Shown here: piece by piece, positions 58,462 through 64,000 of the stretch
How the letters are laid out: every line of letters starts with the position of its first letter
Numbering within the stretch: position 1 is the stretch's first letter
NCBI GenBank assembly: GCA_963749895.1
Contig: CAVVOG010000001.1
Coordinates: forward strand, 806,001 to 870,000
Direction: 5' to 3'
DNA length: 64,000 nucleotides
Source: AC-51 sp963749895
GTDB lineage: Bacteria > Actinomycetota > UBA4738 > HRBIN12
Program-made: the position numbers and the translations under genes
The notes under the pieces: model-generated
The model's database searches: none
Told to the model about the DNA's origin: nothing
Seen by the model: only the letters and a program-made list of their open reading frames with translations

Positions 58462-58567
58462 TTGTCCACATGGTTCTCCCCATGGTGGAAACGCAGGTCA
58501 GAGCCGGTGTGACAAGGAATCTCGGCGCGCGACCAGCACCGCGAGAATCCACAGTGGTTGTCCACTG
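58462..58567 (+). promoter_or_regulatory. DnaA-box-like sites in the dnaB upstream region
   Basis: In the 268-base gap between rplI and dnaB, TTGTCCACA (58462-58470) is a perfect match to the actinomycete DnaA box. TTGTCCACT (58558-58566) differs by one base and lies in the hairpin CAGTGGTTGTCCACTG (58552-58567). A weaker ATCCACA is at 58547-58553. This may be a DnaA-controlled promoter; the boxes are too few for a confident origin. Confidence 0.5.
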
Positions 58568-58629
58568 TCACCCCACCGGTCTGAGGCGTAGCGTCCCTGC
58601 CGGTGTCGTGCGTGGGGAGGAGGTGAACG

Positions 58630-59997
58630 GTGGCGAGCACAACTGACGAGGTCGTCCGGCTCCCTGCCGGGACGTCCCGGGTGCCCCCGCAGAACCTCGA
58701 GGCGGAACAGTCGGTCCTGGGGGCCATGATGCTCTCCACCGAGGCGGTGGCCGACGTCGTCGAGATCCTCGAAGCCGACGACTTCTACCGCTCGGCGAAC
58801 GCGAAGATCTACTCGGCGATCCGTGGTCTGTTCGGCCACGGCGAGCCGGTCGACCTGATCACCGTCATCGAGGCGCTGCGCCGCCAGAGCCTGCTCGATG
58901 AGGTCGGGGGTCCGCTGTACCTGCGGGATCTCGTCGACCAGGTCCCCACCGCGGCCGGTGCCGCCCACTACGCGAAGATCGTCGTGGACGCGGCCCTGCG
59001 GCGTCGGCTGATCTCGGCGGCGGCGGACATCATCGACCTGTCCTATGCCGGGACCGACGACGCGGATCAGATCGCCGACGGCGCCGAGCAGCGGATCTAC
59101 GACGTCGCCCGTCGTGAGGACAAGGAAGAGACCGCTCTGATCGGCGACCTGGTGAACCAGGCGATGTCGGATCTGGAGACGATCCAGAACCGAGAGTCCG
59201 CCTACACGGGACTGCCGACCGGCTTCCGCGACCTCGACGACCTCACCTCAGGCTTCCAGCCCGGGAACCTGATCGTGATCGCGGCCCGCCCCGGCGTCGG
59301 CAAGTCCTCGCTCGCGATGAACATCGCTTCCAACGTGGCGAAGGAGGACGCCCCCGTCGCGGTGTTCTCGCTCGAGATGTCGCGCTACGAGATCGGGATG
59401 CGGCTGCTCTGTTCGGAGGCGCACGTCCCATGGGACCGGATCCGCAACAAGCGGGTCGGGCCCGATGACTGGACGCGGATCGTCGCGGCGGGGGAGAAGC
59501 TCCACGAGGCGCCGTTGCACATCGTCGACGCCGGCAACGTGAACATCGTCGACATCCGCGCGAAGGCGCGCCGCATGAAGACGGGTCGTCAGGGGCTCGA
59601 GCTGATCATCGTCGACTACCTCCAGCTCATGACGAGCGCCCTGTCGCGCCGCTCGGACAACCGCCAGCAGGAGGTCGCGGAGATCTCGCGTTCCCTCAAG
59701 CTGCTCGCGAAGGAGCTCCACATCCCCGTGGTCGCCCTCTCGCAGCTGAACCGCAACCCGGAGTCCCGCGCGGACAAGCGACCCCAGCTCTCGGACCTGC
59801 GTGAGTCCGGTGCGATCGAGCAGGACTCGGACGTGGTCATGTTCATCCACCGCGATGACGCCGACCAGGAGCACAAGCGCGAGGCCGAGCTGATCCTCGC
59901 GAAGCACAGGAACGGCCCTACGGGCTCGGTCCGCCTGGTCTTCGAGCCGTCGCTCACCCAGTTCCGGACCGCGGCGCGGGCCCAACCGACGGAGTGA
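58630..59997 (+). CDS. dnaB: Replicative DNA helicase DnaB
   Basis: 455 residues, without an intein. GGGAGGAGGTGAACG precedes the GTG at 58630. The N-terminal helical domain begins PPQNLEAEQSVLGAMMLS; the RecA-like domain has Walker A AARPGVGKSSLAMNIA (Lys225), Walker B LELIIVDYLQLM and the sensor region LSQLNRNPESRADKRPQLSDL. It is the hexameric helicase that unwinds DNA at the replication fork, loaded with DnaA's help. Its stop overlaps the nth start (GTGA). DnaA-box-like sites lie upstream. Confidence 0.97.
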   Translation: MASTTDEVVRLPAGTSRVPPQNLEAEQSVLGAMMLSTEAVADVVEILEADDFYRSANAKIYSAIRGLFGHGEPVDLITVIEALRRQSLLDEVGGPLYLRDLVDQVPTAAGAAHYAKIVVDAALRRRLISAAADIIDLSYAGTDDADQIADGAEQRIYDVARREDKEETALIGDLVNQAMSDLETIQNRESAYTGLPTGFRDLDDLTSGFQPGNLIVIAARPGVGKSSLAMNIASNVAKEDAPVAVFSLEMSRYEIGMRLLCSEAHVPWDRIRNKRVGPDDWTRIVAAGEKLHEAPLHIVDAGNVNIVDIRAKARRMKTGRQGLELIIVDYLQLMTSALSRRSDNRQQEVAEISRSLKLLAKELHIPVVALSQLNRNPESRADKRPQLSDLRESGAIEQDSDVVMFIHRDDADQEHKREAELILAKHRNGPTGSVRLVFEPSLTQFRTAARAQPTE

Positions 59998-60725
59998 ACG
60001 ACCCCGCGCTCCCGAATGCCACCGCGCGGCGCGCTCGTGCGATCCACGACAGGCTCCTGAAGCGCTTCGGCCCCCTCGAACCGCCACGCGCCGTCGATCC
60101 TCTCGACGAACTCGTCCTCACCGTGCTGTCCCAGCACACGAGCGACCTGAACGCCGAGCGGGCCTTCGCCGACCTACGGGCGGGGTTCCCCAGCTGGCAC
60201 GACGTGGTCGCCACGCCCACGGATCACGTCGCCGACGCGATCCGCTCCGGCGGCCTCGCCAACACGAAGGCGCCGAGGATCCAGGCGATCCTGCGCGAGG
60301 TCCACGAACGCGAGGGCGCCTTCGACCTCTCGCGTCTCAGCGACATGGACGACGCCGACGTGCGCGCGTACCTCACCTCCCTCCCGGGCATCGGCCCGAA
60401 GACCGCCGCGGTCGTGCTCAGCTTCGCGCTCGGCCGCGACGCCATCCCGGTCGACACCCACGTCCACCGCGCGACCCGACGGCTCGGGATGGTCCCGGCG
60501 AAGGTCTCCGCCGAGCGAGCCGACCGCCTGCTGCACGACCTGGTGCCCGACGGGCTGCGAACGCCGCTGCATGTCGCGTTGATCCGGCTGGGCCGGGAGA
60601 TCTGCAAGGCGCCGACCCCGCTGTGCCGATCGTGCCCCCTGCTCGACCTGTGTCCCACGGGTCGGACGAACCGCGCCGGAACGTGGAAGAGGCGCCCGAC
60701 GGGCGCCTCAACGAAGAGCGGGTGA
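59994..60725 (+). CDS. nth: Endonuclease III
   Basis: 243 residues. The helix-hairpin-helix is LPGIGPKTAAVVLSFALG with the catalytic Lys, and the catalytic Asp follows in AIPVDTHVHRATRRLG. The 4Fe-4S cluster ligands are Cys204, Cys211, Cys214 and Cys220 (C-x6-C-x2-C-x5-C). It removes oxidised pyrimidines and cleaves the abasic site. The GTG overlaps the dnaB stop. The last 20 residues are encoded by a hairpin (60689-60709) and by the 3' end of the opposite-strand tRNA-Gly, so this tail is probably incidental. Confidence 0.94.
   Translation: MNDPALPNATARRARAIHDRLLKRFGPLEPPRAVDPLDELVLTVLSQHTSDLNAERAFADLRAGFPSWHDVVATPTDHVADAIRSGGLANTKAPRIQAILREVHEREGAFDLSRLSDMDDADVRAYLTSLPGIGPKTAAVVLSFALGRDAIPVDTHVHRATRRLGMVPAKVSAERADRLLHDLVPDGLRTPLHVALIRLGREICKAPTPLCRSCPLLDLCPTGRTNRAGTWKRRPTGASTKSG
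60689..60709. terminator. Hairpin between nth and tRNA-Gly
   Basis: GAGGCGCCC (60689-60697) and GGGCGCCTC (60701-60709) form a 9-bp stem with a 3-base loop. It lies inside the end of nth and just past the tRNA-Gly 3' end on the opposite strand, so it could end transcription from both sides. Confidence 0.55.
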
Positions 60726-60787
60726 GGGGAATCGAACCCCCGTTTCAAGCTTGGGAAGCTTGCGTTCTACCATTGAACCACACCCGC
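60717..60787 (-). tRNA. tRNA-Gly (anticodon CCC)
   Basis: On the minus strand the acceptor GCGGGTG pairs with CACCCGC. The D arm is GTTCAATGGTAGAAC, the anticodon stem CAAGC/GCTTG with loop TTCCCAA (anticodon CCC, reads GGG), and the T arm GGGGT-TCGATTC-CCCTC. CCA is not encoded. A minus-strand TACACT (60822-60817) about 29 bases upstream is a probable -10. The nth reading frame overlaps its last bases on the other strand. Confidence 0.95.
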
Positions 60788-60869
60788 GTGGCCCGGCCGC
60801 TCGCGCGACCGCGCCCAGTGTAGCGAGCCCGACCATGAGCGTGCCACCGGCTCCACGCGACCACCCTGC

Positions 60870-60875
60870 TAGCCT
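60870..60875 (+). promoter_or_regulatory. -10 element before trpD
   Basis: TAGCCT is followed by 10 bases and the ATG at 60886, without a ribosome-binding site; a very short or absent leader is implied. Confidence 0.4.
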
Positions 60876-60885
60876 GCCGAACCTG

Positions 60886-61905
60886 ATGACGGACCCCGAT
60901 CTGTGGCCCCACGTCCTCACCCGACTCACCCGAGGGGAGTCGCTCAGCGCCGACGAATCCGCCGAGGCGATGCGACAGGTGATGGCCGGCGAGGCCACGC
61001 CCGGGCAGATCGGCGGGTTCCTGATGGCCCTGCGCACGAAGGGCGAGACGGTCGACGAGATCGAGGGCCTCTCGCGCACGATGCTCGAGTTCGCGAACCC
61101 GGTCCTGTCCGAGGTTCCCGTCGTCGACACCTGCGGGACCGGCGGTGATCGCAGCGGCACCTTCAACATCTCGACGGTCTCAGCCATCGTGGTCGCGGGG
61201 GCCGGCGTCTCCGTCGCGAAGCACGGGAACCGCGCTGCCAGCTCACACTGCGGCTCGGCCGATCTCCTCGAAGCGCTCGGCGTGAAGATCGACCTCGATG
61301 CGGCCGGCGTGGAGCGCTGCCTCGCGGAGGTGGGGATCGGCTTCATGTTCGCCCCGAACTTCCATCCGGCGATGGGGCACGCCGGGCCGGTCCGGCGGGA
61401 ACTGCGCGTGCCGACCGTCTTCAACTTCCTCGGACCGCTCACGAACCCGGCGCGCCCGCGTGCGCAGGTCGTCGGGGTGTCCGACGAGCGGATGCTTCCG
61501 CTGATGGCGGAGGTGCTCGCGCGCCGCGGCACGAGCGCGAAGCTGTTCCGTGGCGAGGATGGCCTCGATGAACTCACGACGACCGGGATGTCGACCGTGT
61601 ACGACGTCCGGGAGGGGTCGCTCCGCGAGACCGCGCTGGATCCGACGAAGCTCGGCCTCGCCCGCGCCACGCCCGAGGACCTGGCCGGAGGGGACGCCGC
61701 GACGTCGGCCGAGATCACGCGCCGGATCCTCGACGGCGAGCCCGGGCCGAGGCGCGACGTGGTCCTGCTGAACGCGGGTGCCGCGCTCGAGGTGGCGGGG
61801 TTCGCCGGCTCGCTCGAGGAGGGCATGACGACCGCGGCCCGGTCGATCGACGACGGCCAGGCGGCGGGAACGCTCGCGCGGTGGGTCGAGGTCTCTCAGA
61901 GGTAG
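60886..61905 (+). CDS. trpD: Anthranilate phosphoribosyltransferase
   Basis: 339 residues from the ATG at 60886. Signatures: VVDTCGTGGDRSGTFNIST (glycine-rich PRPP-binding loop), KHGNRAASSHCGSADLLEALG and GPVRRELRVPTVFNFLGPL, then GEDGLDELTTTG. It transfers phosphoribose to anthranilate, the second step from chorismate to tryptophan. Longer in-frame starts exist (60836), but the protein beginning MTDPDLWPHVLTRL and the -10 spacing support the chosen one. No other trp gene lies in the window. Its TAG stop is part of the -10 hexamer of dcd. Confidence 0.95.
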   Translation: MTDPDLWPHVLTRLTRGESLSADESAEAMRQVMAGEATPGQIGGFLMALRTKGETVDEIEGLSRTMLEFANPVLSEVPVVDTCGTGGDRSGTFNISTVSAIVVAGAGVSVAKHGNRAASSHCGSADLLEALGVKIDLDAAGVERCLAEVGIGFMFAPNFHPAMGHAGPVRRELRVPTVFNFLGPLTNPARPRAQVVGVSDERMLPLMAEVLARRGTSAKLFRGEDGLDELTTTGMSTVYDVREGSLRETALDPTKLGLARATPEDLAGGDAATSAEITRRILDGEPGPRRDVVLLNAGAALEVAGFAGSLEEGMTTAARSIDDGQAAGTLARWVEVSQR

Positions 61906-61908
61906 CAT
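61903..61908 (+). promoter_or_regulatory. -10 element for dcd overlapping the trpD stop
   Basis: TAGCAT: its first three bases are the trpD stop codon, and 10 bases separate it from the dcd ATG at 61919. No ribosome-binding site is seen, so dcd probably has its own transcript. Confidence 0.4.
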
Positions 61909-61918
61909 CTCGCCCGCG

Positions 61919-62479
61919 ATGATCCTGTCCGACCGCGATATCCGAGCCGAGATCGACGCCGGGCGCGTCGTGATCGACCCCTACGACGACGCGTGCGTGC
62001 AGCCGTCCTCGGTGGACCTGCACGTCGACTCGCAGTTCCGGGTCTTCGCCAACTCGCGATACCCGTACATCGACGTCCGTGCGGAGATGCCCGATCTCAC
62101 CGAGCTGGTCGAGGTGCCCGACGACGAGCCGTTCATCCTGCACCCGGGTGAGTTCGTGCTGGGTTCGACCGCCGAGCGGGTCGCGCTGCCCGACGACCTC
62201 GTGGCGCGTCTCGAGGGGAAGTCCTCGCTCGGTCGCCTCGGGTTGCTGATCCACTCGACCGCCGGCTACGTCGACCCCGGATGGGACGGCTACCTGACCC
62301 TCGAGCTGTCGAACGTCGCGAACCTGCCGATCACGCTGTACCCGGGGATGAAGATCGGGCAGATCTCGTTCTTCCGCCTGTCCACGCCGGCTCAGGCCCC
62401 CTACGGGAAGGCGGGCAACAAGTACCAGGGCCAGCGCGGACCCACGCCGAGCCGGTTCTTCCAGGACTTCGGCACGTAG
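61919..62479 (+). CDS. dcd: dCTP deaminase, probably dUMP-forming (bifunctional)
   Basis: 186 residues. The trimeric dUTPase/dCTP-deaminase fold shows QPSSVDLHVDSQFRVF, EGKSSLGRLGLLIHSTAGYV, DPGWDGYLTLELSNVAN with the catalytic Glu and a C-terminal lid KYQGQRGPTPSRFF. The HSTAG sequence and C-terminal lid match the Mycobacterium tuberculosis enzyme, which both deaminates dCTP and removes pyrophosphate to give dUMP. The E. coli mono-functional enzyme has TAHR instead. Dual function is therefore inferred. The product feeds thymidylate synthesis and keeps dUTP low. Confidence 0.93.
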   Translation: MILSDRDIRAEIDAGRVVIDPYDDACVQPSSVDLHVDSQFRVFANSRYPYIDVRAEMPDLTELVEVPDDEPFILHPGEFVLGSTAERVALPDDLVARLEGKSSLGRLGLLIHSTAGYVDPGWDGYLTLELSNVANLPITLYPGMKIGQISFFRLSTPAQAPYGKAGNKYQGQRGPTPSRFFQDFGT

Positions 62480-62484
62480 CGTTC

Positions 62485-62499
62485 GGCGCGGATCGCGCC
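62485..62499. terminator. Short hairpin between convergent dcd and the response regulator gene
   Basis: GGCGCG (62485-62490) pairs with CGCGCC (62494-62499) across a 3-base loop in the 19-base gap. It could act in both directions; the stem is short. Confidence 0.35.
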
Positions 62500-63173
62500 T
62501 ACTCGTTCACGAGGGCGCCCGGCATCGGGCCGACGCCCATCTGCACCGCCACCATCGCCGCCTGCGTCCGGTTCGTCACGCCGAGCTTGCGGAAGATCGC
62601 GGCGAGGTGCGCCTTGACCGTCTTCTCCGACAGGTAGAGGTGCTGGGCGATCTCGCGGTTCGAGCGACCCTCGGACAGCAGGGCGAGGATGTCGTTCTCA
62701 CGCTGGGTCAGGCTGTACTCGTTGCGTCGCCCGCTCCCGTTCGAGCCTGCTCCGTGCTCCTGATCCTCGAACAGGTTCTGGATCACGCGTGGGCTGAGGA
62801 CGTTGCCGCTGCCCGACATGGCGACCTTGATCGCCTGGGCGAGGTCCTCGGGGGTGGCATCCTTCAGCAGGTAGCCGGCTGCACCGTCGGCGAGCGCCCG
62901 GCGGACGTACGGCGCGTTGTCGTACGTCGAGAGCATGATGACCGGCAGCTCGCTCCACTCAGCCTTGACCGCCCGGAGCAGTTCCAGTCCGTCGAGGTCC
63001 GGCATCCTCACGTCGACGAGGGCGAGGTCGAAGCCTGTCGTCTCCCGGAGCGCCTGCAACGCGACGGCGGACGACTCCGCCTCGACGACCTCCGCGTCCG
63101 GGAAGCCTTCCTTCACGACGTAGTTCATGCCACGGCGCACCAGCGCGTGGTCGTCCACGATCAGGATCTTCAT
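62499..63173 (-). CDS. NarL/FixJ-family response regulator (partner of the 63170-63868 kinase)
   Basis: 224 residues. The receiver has IVDDH, phospho-acceptor Asp54 in LALVDVRMPDLDG and Lys in GYLLKDATPED. A linker of about 30 residues with a GSNGSG stretch precedes the LuxR-type domain (LTQRENDILALLSEGRSNRE, YLSEKTVKAHLAAIFRKLGV). The ATG at 63173 overlaps the kinase stop (ATGA), so the two proteins are made together. It is the third such system in the window; its targets are unknown. Confidence 0.94.
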   Translation of the reverse strand: MKILIVDDHALVRRGMNYVVKEGFPDAEVVEAESSAVALQALRETTGFDLALVDVRMPDLDGLELLRAVKAEWSELPVIMLSTYDNAPYVRRALADGAAGYLLKDATPEDLAQAIKVAMSGSGNVLSPRVIQNLFEDQEHGAGSNGSGRRNEYSLTQRENDILALLSEGRSNREIAQHLYLSEKTVKAHLAAIFRKLGVTNRTQAAMVAVQMGVGPMPGALVNE

Positions 63174-63868
63174 CTACCGTCACCTCGCCCTCCGACGGGG
63201 AGCACGGCCACCACGATGGTGCCGTGTCCAGGGGTCGACTCAACGTCCAAGGACCCGCCGACCGACTCGGCCCGGGTCCGCATGTTCCGCACCCCGAAGT
63301 GGGGGTCGTGATCCGGCACGGCGGCGACGCCGCGTCCCCGGTCCTCGACCTCCACCCGGAGCGTTCGTCCCGTCAGACGCACGCTCACGTGCGCGTCGGG
63401 GGCCCCCGAGTGCTTCGCGGCGTTCGCGAGACCCTCGGTGACGATCGCGTAGACGGCCTCGAGTACGCCGTCAGGGAGCCCCTCGAGGTCCCCTTCGGTC
63501 TCGACGGTCGCCGGGAAGTTCCAGCGCTCGACGCAGTCACGCACCAGGGCAGCGAGCGTGGGCTCGGCCCCGCGTGCGTCGGTCGACGTCATCTCGAACA
63601 GCAGCTCACGGATCCGCCGCAGGTCCTCGCGGATCTCGTCCTCGACCTCCTTCAGCGAGGTGATCGCCGCGTCGGGGTCGGCTTCGATGCGATGGCGGAG
63701 CGTCTGCAGCTCCAGTACCGCCGACGTCACGGACTGGGTCAGCCCGTCATGGATCTGCATCGCCCACCGTGTGCGCTCCTCCAGGAGCAACGAGTCGACC
63801 GCGTGACGAACCGTGGGGTGCGTCGTCGCAGGCGCGTGGTCGCGCGCGTGTGCGCTCGTGATGCCCAC
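63170..63868 (-). CDS. Short soluble histidine kinase (HisKA_3/HATPase)
   Basis: 232 residues from a GTG at 63868. Only about 25 residues precede the dimerisation domain, with phospho-acceptor His40 in WAMQIHDGLTQSVT. The ATPase domain follows: YAIVTEGLANAAKHSG, VEDRGRGVA and GVRNMRTRAESVGGSLDV. There is no membrane segment and no recognisable sensor domain, so the signal must come from the cytoplasm or a partner protein. GGAAGGACGGAG lies upstream but is somewhat far from the start. The regulator gene overlaps its stop by 4 bases. An N-terminal truncation by a sequence error cannot be excluded. Confidence 0.85.
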   Translation of the reverse strand: MGITSAHARDHAPATTHPTVRHAVDSLLLEERTRWAMQIHDGLTQSVTSAVLELQTLRHRIEADPDAAITSLKEVEDEIREDLRRIRELLFEMTSTDARGAEPTLAALVRDCVERWNFPATVETEGDLEGLPDGVLEAVYAIVTEGLANAAKHSGAPDAHVSVRLTGRTLRVEVEDRGRGVAAVPDHDPHFGVRNMRTRAESVGGSLDVESTPGHGTIVVAVLPVGGRGDGR

Positions 63869-64000
63869 CGTGGTCGTCTCCGTCCTTCCGGTCGTGGTCG
63901 TCGGTACTAGTTGCTCATCGGACGAAAGACCCCCCGGCTTGACCCATCCGACCGGGTTTGGCGTCGGCGATCGACCGGAGCGTCCGGGTTCCGCCCGGGA
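63869..64000. other. Upstream region of the last two-component operon, window edge
   Basis: 132 bases with no gene I can support. It includes a minus-strand TAGTAC near 63909, a possible weak promoter for the kinase gene. It may also be the start region of a gene beyond the right edge. Confidence 0.3.

Noticed and set aside
58362..58629. Chromosome replication origin (oriC)
   Set aside because: Only one perfect DnaA box and one or two near matches, with no AT-rich stretch and no dnaA or dnaN gene in the window. A regulatory role upstream of dnaB is the more modest reading.
1..64000. Integrated mobile element or prophage
   Set aside because: No transposase, integrase, terminal repeats or shift in base composition was seen on either strand. 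The tRNA genes show no attachment-site duplication within the window.

Overview
The window is high-GC DNA with genes packed on both strands, many ATG/GTG starts and frequent 4-base start/stop overlaps. Gene content points to an actinomycete-type bacterium (Actinomycetota), probably a deep or uncultured lineage. It has a DUF4244-type pilin in a Tad operon, a DUF5318 protein, a split menaquinone cluster, the rpsF-ssb-rpsR-rplI-dnaB order, a Mycobacterium-like bifunctional dCTP deaminase, and many genes that look leaderless. No species is assigned; only the sequence was read. No insertion sequence, prophage, CRISPR array or other mobile element was seen.

Layout. 1-14447 (+): a sugar/glycan utilisation operon with the C-terminal part of a ROK regulator, a binding-protein ABC importer, a GH35-like glycosidase, a GH1 beta-glucosidase, two Gfo/Idh oxidoreductases, a glycerol-1-phosphate-dehydrogenase-like enzyme, a ceramidase-like hydrolase and a GH38 alpha-mannosidase. 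14451-21746 (-): a Ppx/GppA phosphatase, a GNAT/acyl-CoA-synthetase fusion and two tandem MttB-family methyltransferases, with a selenocysteine tRNA just upstream. 22068-23070 (+): a HAD-IB phosphatase and a candidate structured RNA. 23098-28038 (-): two M15-like wall peptidases, one without zinc ligands, flanking a BNR-repeat protein, a MoaD/ThiS-like protein and a GyrI-like protein. 28144-33109 (+): a Tad pilus operon. 33116-39676: DUF983, cupin, DUF5318, a class A penicillin-binding protein and a two-component system.

39755-42147 (-): two membrane glycosyltransferases, divergent from a MerR regulator that starts a menaquinone operon (menG, menF). menD-menA-menB run on the minus strand and menE diverges from menB, giving most of the pathway from chorismate to menaquinone (menC and menH not seen). 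49969-56306 (-): a second two-component system, panB, a secreted endonuclease/phosphatase-fold protein and a CLC channel. 56420-62479 (+): the replication/ribosome block (rpsF, ssb, rpsR, rplI, dnaB), then nth, a minus-strand tRNA-Gly, trpD and dcd. 62499-63868 (-): a third NarL-type two-component system with a small soluble kinase.

Two signals recur across the window. First, at least 13 genes have a TAnnnT hexamer ending 6-9 bases before the start codon (three more at 10), with no ribosome-binding site between, as expected for leaderless transcripts. Second, at least seven otherwise conserved genes carry single-base frame changes (GH1, ceramidase-like, BNR, M15, CpaE-like, MenD, MenE). Protein similarity continues across each break and catalytic motifs survive, so these look more like assembly or sequencing indels than gene decay.
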